A stretch of DNA of 42,005 nucleotides from Planctomyces sp. (GCA_005778115.1 SXKJ01000059.1:1-42005); one strand, 5' to 3'. Positions 1-9,899 are shown, numbered from the stretch's first letter. Notes: generated by a model not told the origin, from the letters alone. A program made the numbers and translations.

Positions 1-734
1 GCGTCGTTGCCAATCGTTACAAGTTGACTCGCACGGTGTTCGAGAATCACTTGCAAGCCATCGGCTCGCGTTCGTCGATTCGCTGTGCGACGGCTCAGCA
101 AGTCTTGTCCGGCGAGATGAGCCATGTTTGCCCATGCCTAATGACCTTCGATGACGGCGGAATCACCGCACTGACAGAGATTGCTCCGCGTCTCGAATCG
201 CTGCATTGGCGCGGTCACTTCTTCATCACGACCGATTGCATTGGCCGTCCAGGCTTCCTCTCCGCCGAACAGGTTCGGGAACTGCATCAGCGAGGCCATG
301 TCATCGGCACGCATTCCTGCTCGCACCCGTTGCGGATCGACGAGCTGAATGAGGTCGAATTGCTTCGCGAGTGGTCTGAGTCCGCTGCTGTGTTGGAGGA
401 CATCTTGGGGACGCCGATCTGGTGCGGATCGGTTCCGGGCGGTTTCTTTTCACGCCGAGTGGCAATCGCCGCGCGGCAAGCCGGGCTGAAGCTCCTCTTC
501 ACCAGCGAGCCAACGTGCCGTTGGACTCCGTTTGGCGATCTGCGCATCGCCGGTCGATTACCGATCGTGAACCACACGACCGCCTCGCACGCCGCCACAT
601 TGGCCGAAGGGGACCGCTGGACGATCTTCCGTCAGCAGTGTGTTTGGAACGGAAAGAAGTTCGCCAAGTCCATCGCTGGTGAGTTCTACCGAGACGCCTC
701 GGAATGGTTCTTCCGGAAGAAGCAGTTGGCTTGA
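1..734 (+). CDS. Polysaccharide deacetylase family protein, 5' end outside window
   Basis: The reading frame is open to the left edge of the window, so the gene is cut off; the TTG at 24 in the ORF track is not a convincing start because the residues before it (ending ANRYKL) look like normal coding sequence. The NodB-type metal site is visible: the aspartate motif MTFDDGG and, further on, the H-x3-H motif in GTHSCSHP, which bind the divalent metal in carbohydrate esterase family 4. Such enzymes remove N-acetyl groups from cell-wall or exported polysaccharides. The missing N-terminus prevents judging a signal peptide. No operon partner is visible downstream, where a gap of about 250 bases follows. 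The substrate cannot be told from sequence. Confidence 0.85.
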   Translation, partial: VVANRYKLTRTVFENHLQAIGSRSSIRCATAQQVLSGEMSHVCPCLMTFDDGGITALTEIAPRLESLHWRGHFFITTDCIGRPGFLSAEQVRELHQRGHVIGTHSCSHPLRIDELNEVELLREWSESAAVLEDILGTPIWCGSVPGGFFSRRVAIAARQAGLKLLFTSEPTCRWTPFGDLRIAGRLPIVNHTTASHAATLAEGDRWTIFRQQCVWNGKKFAKSIAGEFYRDASEWFFRKKQLA

Positions 735-856
735 GACTGCTTGCGAGGCCTTGGCCGAATCGGCACACTCCAACCACGGTACATGGGGATGGCATCCAGT
801 GTGTTTTGCGGTGACATTTCCAGTGATACCTCTAGGGATCATGGCTGAGACGATTG

Positions 857-916
857 CCGTACCGCGACCGTTAGGGAGCGGCCAACGCGGGCCGCTCCCT
901 AACGGTCGCGGTACGG
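857..916. repeat. Long perfect inverted repeat, family A copy 1
   Basis: Two 27-base arms are exact reverse complements (857-883 and 890-916) around a six-base loop. The outer arm begins CCGTACCGCGACCGTTAGGG. A second copy lies at 18673-18724, so this is a dispersed element rather than a local terminator; there is no T-run after the stem. It lies in a 257-base gap between two genes of the same direction. Confidence 0.9.
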
Positions 917-991
917 ATTTTCTCGGCCTCAAAAGACGCCTCACCGATGAACAAGCGACGGAGATAACGTCCCATTTAAGGAGAAGACATC

Positions 992-1585
992 ATGGTCAAA
1001 ACTGCTTCGACAATGTTATCGCTGGGAACTGCGGCTCCTGATTTCTCGCTGCCGAATGTCGATGGGCGAGTGGTCTCGCTGAAAGATTTCAAAGGCTCGA
1101 AGGGCTTGCTGGTCGCGTTTATCTGCAACCACTGCCCGTTCGTGGTTCACATCCGGCCGGAGTTCGCCAAGTTCGCTCGCGAGTATCAAGCCCAAGGCAT
1201 CTCGATCGTGGCGATCAACCCCAACGATGCGAAGGCGTACCCAGCCGACGCGCCCGACAAGATGAAAGCCGAAGCCGAATCGGCCGGTTATGCGTTTCCG
1301 TACTTGTTCGATGAAACGCAGTCGATCGCGAAAGCCTATCGCGCGGCCTGCACGCCGGACCTGTTCTTGTTCGACAGCAATCAACGGCTCGTCTATCGCG
1401 GGCAGTTCGACGACAGCCGTCCGACGAACGGAGTCCCCGTGAACGGCTCACATCTGCGAGCCGCCTGTGATGCCGTTCTGGCAGGACGAGCGATCGAAGA
1501 GGGCCAGCGGCCGAGCATCGGCTGCAATATCAAATGGCGGCCCGGCAACGAACCCAACTACTTCACCGGCCAGCCGTCGGAGTAG
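992..1585 (+). CDS. Thioredoxin-fold (AhpC/TSA-like, PRX_like1) protein
   Basis: A 197-residue protein with the thioredoxin fold. The redox motif CNHC sits at residues 45-48 within AFICNHCPF, and the cis-proline region reads ACTPDLFLFD, typical of the redoxin subgroup found widely in planctomycetes and cyanobacteria. There is no signal peptide, so a cytoplasmic thiol oxidoreductase or peroxidase role is likely; the substrate is not known. The ATG start is supported by AAGGAGA at a good distance just upstream. It stands alone: family A repeat upstream and a convergent mcsB downstream. Confidence 0.85.
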   Translation: MVKTASTMLSLGTAAPDFSLPNVDGRVVSLKDFKGSKGLLVAFICNHCPFVVHIRPEFAKFAREYQAQGISIVAINPNDAKAYPADAPDKMKAEAESAGYAFPYLFDETQSIAKAYRAACTPDLFLFDSNQRLVYRGQFDDSRPTNGVPVNGSHLRAACDAVLAGRAIEEGQRPSIGCNIKWRPGNEPNYFTGQPSE

Positions 1586-1600
1586 GGGGAAGGGGGAATT

Positions 1601-1660
1601 CGGAGGGCGGAAGTCGGAAAGAGGAGACCGTGTGTTCTTTCCGCCCTCCGCCTTCCGACT
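1601..1660. repeat. Imperfect inverted repeat between convergent genes
   Basis: GGAGGGCGGAAGTCGGAAAG on the left is mirrored by CTTTCCGCCCTCCG plus CCTTCCGACTT on the right; the left arm carries an extra AAGTCGG unit. It lies between the convergent redoxin and mcsB genes and may end transcription from both sides, but no T-tract follows. It has the look of the other planctomycete hairpin repeats here. Confidence 0.55.
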
Positions 1661-1665
1661 TCACC

Positions 1666-2733
1666 TCAGTTCTGCTCGTGCGGTCGCGTGCCTAGCCGTT
1701 GCCTTAGCAGAGTCGCGCGGGCAACGTTGCGTTCGGCGGATTCCAATTGACGTTGCCGCACCTTTTGCAGATGCGCCGGCTGCGTTGTGATGAGCAGTTC
1801 GTTGATCGTCGGAATCTCCAACTTGCCGATCAGGCCGAGGTTGATTCCCAGCCGCACGCTCGACAACAGATGCAGCGTCTCCTCGGATGTGATGGTCTGC
1901 GCGCTGCTCAAGATGCCGAACGCTCGCGAGATTTGATCGTGCAGCCCCTCGCGGTTGTCGTGCAGCAAGCTTTCGCGGGCGCGACGTTCGTACTTCAGGA
2001 TCGACGGGATGACCTCCTGCACCATCTGAATCAGCGATTCCTCGCTGTGGCCGAGCGTGACTTGGTTGGAGACTTGATAAAAGTCTCCCATCGCTTGGCT
2101 CCCTTCGCCGTACAGGCCGCGCACCGCCAGTCGCAGCCGCTGCAACGCCTGAAAGACTTTCTGGAGGTCTTTCGTCAGCACCAGTCCCGGCAGGTGCAGC
2201 ATCACGCTGACTCGTATTCCGGTGCCGACGTTCGTCGGACACGCGGTCAAATAGCCCAGGCGATCGTCGAACGCGAACGTCACTTCGCGGCTGAGCAGGT
2301 CGTCGATGCGATTGATCTCTTGCCAGCAATCGTCCAGCGCGAAGCCGCTGTGAATGACTTGCATCCGCAGATGATCTTCCTCGTTGATCATCAGGCTGAC
2401 GCTTTCCTCGTCGCTGACGGCAACGCCGCGCGGGCCGGCGGCTTCGGAGTGCTCGCGGCTGATGAGCTGCCGCTCGACCAGAAACTGCCGGTCCAGCGAG
2501 TTCATTTCGCTGACGGGCATGAATTCCAAGTGGTGCCGGAGCGGCAGCGCGGTGGCTCGGTCGCGGATCAGTCCGACGATCTCGGCCTTGGCGGCTTCAT
2601 CGGCTTTGCTGGGAAACGGAAAGTCGGCGAGGTTGCGAGCCAGCCGAATCCGGCTGGACATGACTATGTCCGACTCCGGCCCCGTGCCGCGCAACCATTC
2701 GCCACAGTGTTGAGCAAGTGCATCCAAATCCAC
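1666..2733 (-). CDS. mcsB: Protein arginine kinase McsB
   Basis: A 355-residue member of the phosphagen (guanidino) kinase family. McsB phosphorylates arginine residues on proteins; in Bacillus this marks them for ClpCP degradation. Visible motifs: nucleotide-contacting SSRIRLARN (26-34), the hallmark NEEDHLRMQ (about 117-125) and CPTNVGTGIR (165-174). The ORF track starts at 3042, but that extension runs back across the divergent sugar kinase gene; GTG at 2733 has AAGGAGA eight bases upstream and gives the normal family length. McsA, CtsR and ClpC, usual neighbours in Firmicutes, are absent here. It is transcribed divergently from the ROK kinase. Confidence 0.93.
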   Translation of the reverse strand: MDLDALAQHCGEWLRGTGPESDIVMSSRIRLARNLADFPFPSKADEAAKAEIVGLIRDRATALPLRHHLEFMPVSEMNSLDRQFLVERQLISREHSEAAGPRGVAVSDEESVSLMINEEDHLRMQVIHSGFALDDCWQEINRIDDLLSREVTFAFDDRLGYLTACPTNVGTGIRVSVMLHLPGLVLTKDLQKVFQALQRLRLAVRGLYGEGSQAMGDFYQVSNQVTLGHSEESLIQMVQEVIPSILKYERRARESLLHDNREGLHDQISRAFGILSSAQTITSEETLHLLSSVRLGINLGLIGKLEIPTINELLITTQPAHLQKVRQRQLESAERNVARATLLRQRLGTRPHEQN

Positions 2734-2878
2734 GATCGGTCTCCTTCCGTGAGTGACGCGCGGCAGAATACCGAATCCGTCTCCGGCCGACAGCCGATCG
2801 CTGAAGGCCGACCGCCGATTTCCCAAACTCGCGCGTCGATCGTACAGTCCACAAACGACTTTCCTCAGCGAGACGGCC

Positions 2879-3886
2879 ATGTTCCTCGGCATCGAAATCG
2901 GCGGCACGAAACTGCAATTGGGAGTCGGCACCGGAGATGGTTCGCCGCTGATCGCGCTGGAACGGCGAACCGTCGAACGCACGCGCGGAGCGGACGCGAT
3001 TCGCGAACAGATTCTCGAAGCCGGACGCCTGCTGTTCGACAAATATCCGATTCAACGGATCGGCTACGGCTTCGGCGGTCCCGTGAACTCGGCGACCGGC
3101 CGAGTCATCACCAGCCATCAAGTCGAGGGTTGGACCGACTTCCCGATCGTCGATTGGACGAGAGAAGCATTCGGAGTTCCGGTTCGATTGGGGAACGACT
3201 GCGACGTCGCCGCGCTGGCCGAAGCGACCTACGGCGCGGGACGCGGGCACCGCACCGTCTTCTACATCACTGTCGGCACCGGAATCGGCGGTGGATTGGT
3301 CATCGACGGGCACTCACAAGGAGCCGGGCGACTCGCCATCGCCGAGATTGGTCATTTACGCCCCGGCCCGCTGGCCGACGATCCGCACGCAACGGTCGAA
3401 TCGCTCGCTGCCGGCCCCGGCATCGAAGCAGCGGCGCGGGCGCTCGTCACCGGACACGCTCGGCATCCGCTAATTGCGGACGGTGGGTTCGCTCCCGTAG
3501 ACATCGACGTCGATTGGTCCGCCGCTGAGAACGACACCGACGACCTGCTTTGCCGATGTCTTGGCAATGTTGAGCAACTAACGGTCAAACAAATCGCGCA
3601 AGCCGCCGCACACGGAAATCAAATTGCGAAGGCCGCGCTGCATCAGGCTCACGTCGCGCTCGGCTGGGGGATCGCGCAGTTGGTGACGCTGCTCTCGCCA
3701 CATGTGGTCGTGATCGGCGGCGGGGTCTCGCTGATGGGCGAGGAGCTCTTCTTTGAGCCGCTGCGTCGGCAGGTTCGGCGTTTTGTTTTTCCGCCTCTGG
3801 CCGACTCGATTCGGCTGGTCCCCGCGGAGTTGGATGAAGAAGTTGTCGTCCACGGTGCGATTGCACTTGCGGCGAGAGAAGATTGA
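2879..3886 (+). CDS. ROK family sugar kinase
   Basis: A 335-residue kinase of the ROK family (glucokinase-like). The N-terminal phosphate motif GIEIGGTK and the GTGIGGGLVIDG loop are clear, followed by EIGHLRPGP. The usual ROK zinc cluster (CxCGxxGCxE) after that histidine is missing: the region reads HATVESLAAGPGIE without cysteines, so zinc is probably not bound. Likely phosphorylates glucose or another hexose with ATP in the cytoplasm. The ATG at 2879 was chosen over the upstream start at 2753 because homology begins with MFLGIEIGGTK. It is divergent from mcsB with 145 bases between them. Confidence 0.85.
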   Translation: MFLGIEIGGTKLQLGVGTGDGSPLIALERRTVERTRGADAIREQILEAGRLLFDKYPIQRIGYGFGGPVNSATGRVITSHQVEGWTDFPIVDWTREAFGVPVRLGNDCDVAALAEATYGAGRGHRTVFYITVGTGIGGGLVIDGHSQGAGRLAIAEIGHLRPGPLADDPHATVESLAAGPGIEAAARALVTGHARHPLIADGGFAPVDIDVDWSAAENDTDDLLCRCLGNVEQLTVKQIAQAAAHGNQIAKAALHQAHVALGWGIAQLVTLLSPHVVVIGGGVSLMGEELFFEPLRRQVRRFVFPPLADSIRLVPAELDEEVVVHGAIALAARED

Positions 3887-3947
3887 GTTTCCCTGCGGCG
3901 CGGCCTACCCTGCTCTCATCTTCGGACGATCTTTTTTGGGAAACCTT

Positions 3948-5944
3948 ATGTCGATTCGCGTGAAGTGTGACTCGTGTTCCAAGTCCTTTGCCGTCAGCGA
4001 TGAGAAGGCTGGAAAACGAGTGCGGTGTCCGGGATGCAAAGAGGTGCTCACCGTGCCGTCGGACGATCAAGAACTGGAACCAGAACCGGCTTCGCGACCA
4101 CGCAAAGCTTCCGGTCAGAAAAAGAAGAAGGCCGCGAAATCTCAGGCTCCGTGGTTGCTGATTGGAATCGGCGGCGGCGTGCTGGTTGTCGTGATCGTGG
4201 TCGGCTTCCTTCTGATGGGTGGGCCGGACAAACCAGCCGAGGTCGCTCAGCCAGCTCCACCCAACGGGGCAGCACCCGCGATGCCGAATGCCAACCCAGC
4301 GACTCCGCCGGCTCCCGGCACACCGACAGCGAATGCTCCCGCGACGCCGAGCACACCAGTGAGTGTCGCATGGGCGGCTAAGGCCGACCCGGTTCCTCAG
4401 CCGATTGAGTGGCCTGAAAGTTGGAAAGCGAAAGTGGACGTCTTCGGGAGTGCCTCCGAGGTTTTGTTTCCTACGTCGCTCAGTCCGTTCGTCATGGATC
4501 TCGAAGCGGGAGCCGAAGTGCGCGGTGGCCAGGTTTGGAATCTCACCACCGGCCAGAAGCTGCAAACCTTCAATGGCAAGACTGGGCCGCTAAGCGCGCC
4601 CGAAAGGCGGCTGAGTCCCGATGCCAAGTATCTGTTGGGCAAGGCCGTCGATAAGGAAAACAACACGAAGCTGGAAATCTGGTCGTTGGAGACCAGTCAG
4701 CTTGTGCGTCAGATCTCAGCCGATGACGCGGGCATGAACCTGGCGTTCGCCGATTTTCTTCCGGGCGATCGCCTCATCACGATCACGACTGGCAAACAGG
4801 GAGATAAGAATGCCCCGCATCGACTGCGCGTGTTCAACCTCAGCTCAGGCGAGCGACTGCAATCCCACGACGACAATTTGTTGGAACCTCGCAATGCTGT
4901 CTTTAGCCAGGTTGGCGATACCTCGCCAGTTACTCGCGAGCCGTGCGTGGTGAGCTGGTGGTCTACGACACGCAATCCGGTCAGCTTGTCGCCAAGAAGC
5001 TGATGAGCGGCAAGGGGACGGACTCGGTGGAAGCGGTGGGGTTTTCTCCGTCGGGGGACAAGATCGCGGTCGCGATGGGTGGGTACAACGTGTGCCGAAT
5101 CGCGGTGCTCGACGCCGCGACCGGCAACGAAGTGCAGGAGCATCGTTATCCCGCTAGCTTCAGGAATCTCGTGCCGGGCCTGCTCTACACGGGCCCAACG
5201 ATTGATTGGTTCCCCGACGCCAGCGGCTTGCTCTTGGGAGGCACCGTGGCCATTGATCTCGTCAGCGGGCGTCTGGTGTGGACGATGTTCACGGCACCCA
5301 ACGAGTACAACCTCGACAATACCAATCGCCGGATGCCAGTCCCCGGCGGATTCCTCATGATTACCGGCAAGCAGGGCAAGGCGAAATTCTCGCTGCTGCC
5401 GTTCGAGGCGAAGTTCTTGTCGCTGGCTCAATCGCTCTCGACGAACAACTCCCTCGATGCGCTCATCAAGCCCAGCCAAAAGGTGAGCCTCGATGTGAAA
5501 GTCGAAAAGCTCCTCTTCGGGACTCCTGAGGAAACGAAAAAGACTCTGGAAGGGACTTACCGCGAGATCCTCGAAGCCGCCGGCTTTGAGTTAGCGGACA
5601 ATCAACCGATCGTCTTCAAGGTCTCGTACAACGAGGTCGCGGAGGGCAAGTTCGATTCCTTCATGCGCGGCCCGATTGGCGGCGGTGCCACTTCTTCCGT
5701 CGTCGGGACGAAGGCTCTGCTCAACCTCGAATGGGCCACCAACCAGAACGAATCGCTCTGGAAGCACGCTTTTGGGTTTGCTCCCAGAACGATCAGTGTC
5801 AAAGGGGAATTCACCGCCGAGGCGGCTCGCAAAAGCATGTTCGAGCAACTCCAAAGTTTCACCTTCAGCCAACCGCTGCCGTATTATCTCTCAACCGACA
5901 AGCAGACGATGCTCCCCGCCTCAATTACGGTCGTGCGCGAATAG
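3948..5944 (+). pseudogene. Zinc-ribbon/WD40-like membrane protein, one-base frameshift
   Basis: Start ATG 3948 opens an MJ0042-like zinc ribbon (CDSC...CPGC, residues 9-27 roughly), a charged linker, one membrane segment (WLLIGIGGGVLVVVIVVGFL), an Ala/Pro-rich spacer, then WD40-type beta-propeller repeats. Frame 1 stops at 5003. The propeller continues in another frame (4943-5944, RGELVVYDTQSG). Restoring one base around 4920-4924 turns DTSPVTRE into DTLASYSRAVRGELVVYD and yields an unbroken 665-residue protein. The total span (1997 bases) is one short of a multiple of three, as expected. Either a sequencing deletion or true decay. The C-terminal third does not resemble a domain I know. A role as membrane-bound scaffold is inference only. 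Confidence 0.75.
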
Positions 5945-6059
5945 CGTCGCCAGTCATCGTCGAGACAGACACCAGTTTTGACAGCGGTGTTGCAGTCAAT
6001 TGCCGACAGGCATAAAACGATGCCGACGTTTCGTTACTGACTTCGGGGAATCTCGCCCT

Positions 6060-8483
6060 ATGAGTGTCGTTCGAACTGCTTTGATCGTCGTGGGACTGTC
6101 GCTGAGTGGATTTGCTCACTCGGCGGAGTTGCAGGTCAGCCCGTCCGTGATCGTGCTCGACCGGCCGGAAGGGGCGCAGCAAATCCTCGTGACGGAGGTC
6201 GAGGGGGAACGCCGTCGCGATGTGACTCGCGAAGCTCGCTACGAGATCGCGGCTCCGGCCATCGCCAGCATCACTGCCGACGGACTGCTGCGGCCCGCGA
6301 CGGAAGGGGCGACGCAACTCACCGTGAAGTTCGGCGACAAGACCCTCAACGTGCCGATCACCGTCTCCGGTTTACAGAAGCCGGTGCCAGTTTCGTTCAG
6401 TTATGAAGTCGTCCCGATCCTGACCAAAGGCCGCTGCAACGCCGGCGGCTGCCACGGAAAGGCGGAAGGCCAGAACGGATTCAAACTGAGCCTGTTCGGC
6501 TTCGACGCTGCCGCCGACCACGATGCGATTTTCAAAGAGGCCAAGGGGCGACGTCTCAATCTGACCAATCCCTCGGCCAGTCTTATGCTGCTGAAGGGGA
6601 CCGCCACGATGCCCCACGGAGGCGGGCGAAAGATCGAACCAGGCAGCCCCGCCGAACACCGCCTGCGCCGCTGGATCGCCGAAGGTGGTTCGTTCGTCGT
6701 CCCTCCGTCAGACGGAAAACCGATCGAACGGCAAATCGTCAGCATCGAAATCGAACCGGCCCAAGTCGTCATCGCCGCAAATGGTACGCAACAGATTCGA
6801 GTTACTGCGATTGACGATATTGGCGGCAAGCGATGTGCGACGGTCGAAGCCGATTACATCTCGAACGCGCCCCACATCGCCGACGTGAATACGCGTGGGT
6901 TGTTGCAGGCCAGCGATGTGCCCGGCGAGTCGGCCATCCTCGTCCGGTATCTCGGACATGTCGCCGTCTGCCGAGCTGTGATGCCTCGACCGGGCAGCAC
7001 ATTCGCTCGGCCTCCGGAAAACAACTTCATCGACAAGCATGTCTGGGACAAACTGACTCGGCTGGGCATTCCCCCCAGCGAACCGATCGACGATGCGACG
7101 TTCCTTCGGCGAGCGTTCCTCGATGTGATCGGCACGCTCCCCACGGCTGCCGAAGCCCGCGCATTCATCGCCGATGCGTCAGCCGACAAACGAGCAAAGC
7201 TCGTCGATGCTCTGTTGCAACGCCCGGAGTACGCCGAGTACTGGGCGATGAAATGGTCCGACTTGCTGAAGGCCGACACGCTGAAGATCACTCCGAAGGG
7301 AACGGTCGGATTGACTCGCTGGTTGCGAAAGCAATTCACCACGAACCGGCCCTACAACGAAATGGTCCATGAGATTCTCACGATCCAGGGACCAACGCAG
7401 AGCGAAAGTCCAGCCTCGTTCTTCAAATCGCTCGACTCACCGGAAGTCACCAGCCGAGCAATCAGTCAGTTGTTTCTCGGCGTGCGGATCGAGTGCGCTC
7501 AGTGTCATCACCATCCCAGCGAACGCTGGAGCCAGGACGACTATGCCGGCCTCGCCGGATTCTTCTCCGGCACAGTGGTCAAGAAATTGCCGGACGGCAC
7601 CGATGCGATCGTCGCGCGTGCGGGAACCGATCAAAAGCATCCGCGCACTGGCGAACTCGTCCCGGCTCGAGCGCTCGGTGCGACGACGGCCGACTTCACG
7701 AATGTTATCGACCGCCGAGTCGTACTCGCCAACTGGATGACCGCTCCCGACAACCCATTCGTCACAAAGGCGATCGCCAATCGCCTCTGGTCGCACTACT
7801 TCGGCCGTGGCCTTGTCGAGCCGATCGACGACAACCGCGCAACGAATCCCGCAACCAACGAACCGCTGCTCGCCGCGCTCGAAGCGCATCTCAAAGAAGT
7901 GAAGTACGACCTCAAGGCATTCACTCGCACGCTGTTGCTGTCGCGAGCCTATCAGCTCGGATCAGGAACCGATTTGAATCGCGATGACCGCCAGCACTTC
8001 TCACACGCTCGACCGAAGACGCTGCCGGCCGAGGTGCTGCTCGACGCAATCAGCCAAACAACCGGCGTTCCCGAAAAGTTCAACGGCTGGCCCGATGGAG
8101 TCCGCTCGATCCAAGTCTGGGACAACCGCATGCCGTCCTACTTCTTCCGCATCTTCGGCCGCCCCGTCCGAGCCACCGTCTGCGAATGTGAACGAAGCAA
8201 CGAGCCGAGCATCTCGCAGGCGCTGCACCTGCTGAACTCTCCCGAAGTCCACGCCAAGCTGACTCATCGCCACGGCCTGGCCCGCAAACTCAGTGCGACT
8301 CCCAAGTCCAACGACGAACTGGTCGATGAAATCTACCTGAGCACTCTCACCCGCTTCCCCACCGCTGAAGAAAAAGCTCTGATGGCCTCTGCCTTCGAGG
8401 CCGCCGGAGCGAACCGGCATCAAGCGGTTGAGGATGTGTTGTGGGCGGTGCTCAACACGAAGGAATTTCTCTACAATCACTAA
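6060..8483 (+). CDS. DUF1549/DUF1553 planctomycete cytochrome-like protein with Ig-like domains
   Basis: An 807-residue secreted protein. After a signal peptide (to about AHSA, residue 21) come a bacterial Ig-like region, a heme-type motif CNAGGCHG (about residue 125), a second Ig-like stretch, the DUF1549 (PSCyt2) domain starting near NFIDKHVWDKL (322), a second motif CAQCHHHP (about 479), and the DUF1553 (PSD1) domain from about 555 to the end. The family is strongly expanded in planctomycetes and normally pairs with a DUF1501 protein, as here. Its biochemical role is not established; a link to polysaccharide or sulfated sugar breakdown is often inferred. ATG 6060 was preferred to the upstream TTG because it begins the signal peptide. 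Confidence 0.9.
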   Translation: MSVVRTALIVVGLSLSGFAHSAELQVSPSVIVLDRPEGAQQILVTEVEGERRRDVTREARYEIAAPAIASITADGLLRPATEGATQLTVKFGDKTLNVPITVSGLQKPVPVSFSYEVVPILTKGRCNAGGCHGKAEGQNGFKLSLFGFDAAADHDAIFKEAKGRRLNLTNPSASLMLLKGTATMPHGGGRKIEPGSPAEHRLRRWIAEGGSFVVPPSDGKPIERQIVSIEIEPAQVVIAANGTQQIRVTAIDDIGGKRCATVEADYISNAPHIADVNTRGLLQASDVPGESAILVRYLGHVAVCRAVMPRPGSTFARPPENNFIDKHVWDKLTRLGIPPSEPIDDATFLRRAFLDVIGTLPTAAEARAFIADASADKRAKLVDALLQRPEYAEYWAMKWSDLLKADTLKITPKGTVGLTRWLRKQFTTNRPYNEMVHEILTIQGPTQSESPASFFKSLDSPEVTSRAISQLFLGVRIECAQCHHHPSERWSQDDYAGLAGFFSGTVVKKLPDGTDAIVARAGTDQKHPRTGELVPARALGATTADFTNVIDRRVVLANWMTAPDNPFVTKAIANRLWSHYFGRGLVEPIDDNRATNPATNEPLLAALEAHLKEVKYDLKAFTRTLLLSRAYQLGSGTDLNRDDRQHFSHARPKTLPAEVLLDAISQTTGVPEKFNGWPDGVRSIQVWDNRMPSYFFRIFGRPVRATVCECERSNEPSISQALHLLNSPEVHAKLTHRHGLARKLSATPKSNDELVDEIYLSTLTRFPTAEEKALMASAFEAAGANRHQAVEDVLWAVLNTKEFLYNH

Positions 8484-8537
8484 CGCCTTGGATTCAATGC
8501 GGTGATGACTTACCGCACTCCACAATCGGAGCCAACC

Positions 8538-9884
8538 ATGCTCAGCTTCCAATCGCCATCCGTCGGTCATCGATTCTGCGACGGCCTTACTCGCCGACAA
8601 ACCTTGCGGCTCGGAGCGACCGGCCTCTTCGGTGGGCTGACGCTACCTCGGCTTCTGCGAGCGGAGGAAGCCAACAAGTCCGAACGAGTTCGTGAGGCCA
8701 AGGCCAAGTCGTGCCTGTTCATTTTTTTGGAAGGTGGTCCTCCTCAACAGGACATGTGGGATCCAAAACCGGAGGCCCCAGCCGAGATTCGTGGGCCGTT
8801 CGAGCCGATCTCGACCGCGCTGCCGGGTGTGATCTTCACCGAGCACTGCAAGAACTGCGCGAAGATCGCCAACAAGTTCACCGTCGTGCGCAGCCACAGT
8901 CACGCGGATAACGGCCACGCGACCGGGTATCACTACGTCATGACCGGCCGACGCGCCGCGTTCGCCGATGGCGAGTATCCGATTCCGACGAACGAACTTT
9001 ATCCGTCGCTCGGTTCGATCGTGTCGCGAGAACTCGGCAGCAGCGGAACCGTGCCGCCGTATATCAACATGCCGCACCCGATGTCGGCCGGTGGGCCAGG
9101 CTTCTTCGGTGCCGAGTACGCACCGTTCGTGATCGAAGCAGATCCCAGCCAGCCGGACTTCGAGGTTCGCGACCTCGCCAAAATCGACGGCGTGTCGAGC
9201 CAACGCACGGCGCTGCGTCAAAAACTGCTCGCCGGACTCGAACAACGCCAACCGCGCACCGGCCGAGCGGCGGCGATGAGCACCTATTACCAAAAGGCTC
9301 GCGACCTCATCACGTCGCCGGAGGCTCGCAAGGCGTTCGACATTCAATCCGAGCCAGCCAACGTGCGTGAGTCGTACGGCATGTCTCAGATTGGACAATC
9401 CGCATTGCTGGGCCGCCGCTTGATCGAAGCGGGTTGTCGCTTCGTCGGCATCGACGGTCCCGGTTGGGATGTGCATTTCAACTGCTTCCCCAGCTTGGTG
9501 AATGACCTGATCCCGCCGGCCGACAAAGCGTTCGCCGCGCTGATCACCGACATGGAGCAACGCGGACTGCTCGACAGCACGCTGGTCGTGATGATGGGTG
9601 AGATGGGCCGCACTCCGCGCGTGAACGCCCAAGCTGGCCGAGACCATTGGTCGATGGCCCAGTGCATCCTCTTTGCCGGCGGCGGAGTGAAGCCCGGACA
9701 AATCATCGGCTCGACCGACAAGCAGGCCGCGTATCCGACCAGCGACCCGATCAGCGTTGCCGATCTGCTGCGCACGATCCACACGCTGCTGGGGATTGAC
9801 GCGGATCGAGAATACGACGACCCGCTGGGACGTCCCGTTCCGCTGGTCAGCGGCGGTAAAGTGATCCCGGGACTCATCGCCTAG
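8538..9884 (+). CDS. DUF1501 (sulfatase-fold) Tat-exported protein
   Basis: A 448-residue protein of the DUF1501 family, which has an alkaline-phosphatase/sulfatase-like fold. The N-terminus contains a twin-arginine signal (TRRQTLRLG then a hydrophobic stretch ending in RAEEA). The EGGPPQQDMWDPKP segment and GEMGRTPRVN are typical of the family. It follows the DUF1549/1553 gene by 54 bases in the same direction, the standard planctomycete pair, and the two probably act together outside the cytoplasmic membrane. The ATG at 8538 has GGAG seven bases upstream; the GTG/ATG at 8502-8505 would add an unlikely leader before the Tat signal. Confidence 0.9.
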   Translation: MLSFQSPSVGHRFCDGLTRRQTLRLGATGLFGGLTLPRLLRAEEANKSERVREAKAKSCLFIFLEGGPPQQDMWDPKPEAPAEIRGPFEPISTALPGVIFTEHCKNCAKIANKFTVVRSHSHADNGHATGYHYVMTGRRAAFADGEYPIPTNELYPSLGSIVSRELGSSGTVPPYINMPHPMSAGGPGFFGAEYAPFVIEADPSQPDFEVRDLAKIDGVSSQRTALRQKLLAGLEQRQPRTGRAAAMSTYYQKARDLITSPEARKAFDIQSEPANVRESYGMSQIGQSALLGRRLIEAGCRFVGIDGPGWDVHFNCFPSLVNDLIPPADKAFAALITDMEQRGLLDSTLVVMMGEMGRTPRVNAQAGRDHWSMAQCILFAGGGVKPGQIIGSTDKQAAYPTSDPISVADLLRTIHTLLGIDADREYDDPLGRPVPLVSGGKVIPGLIA

Positions 9885-9899
9885 AGGCAGTTTCAAAAC

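Noticed and set aside
1747-3528. 593-codon plus-strand ORF
   Set aside because: Antisense to mcsB and out of frame with the ROK kinase; no domains, low-complexity Arg-rich tail.
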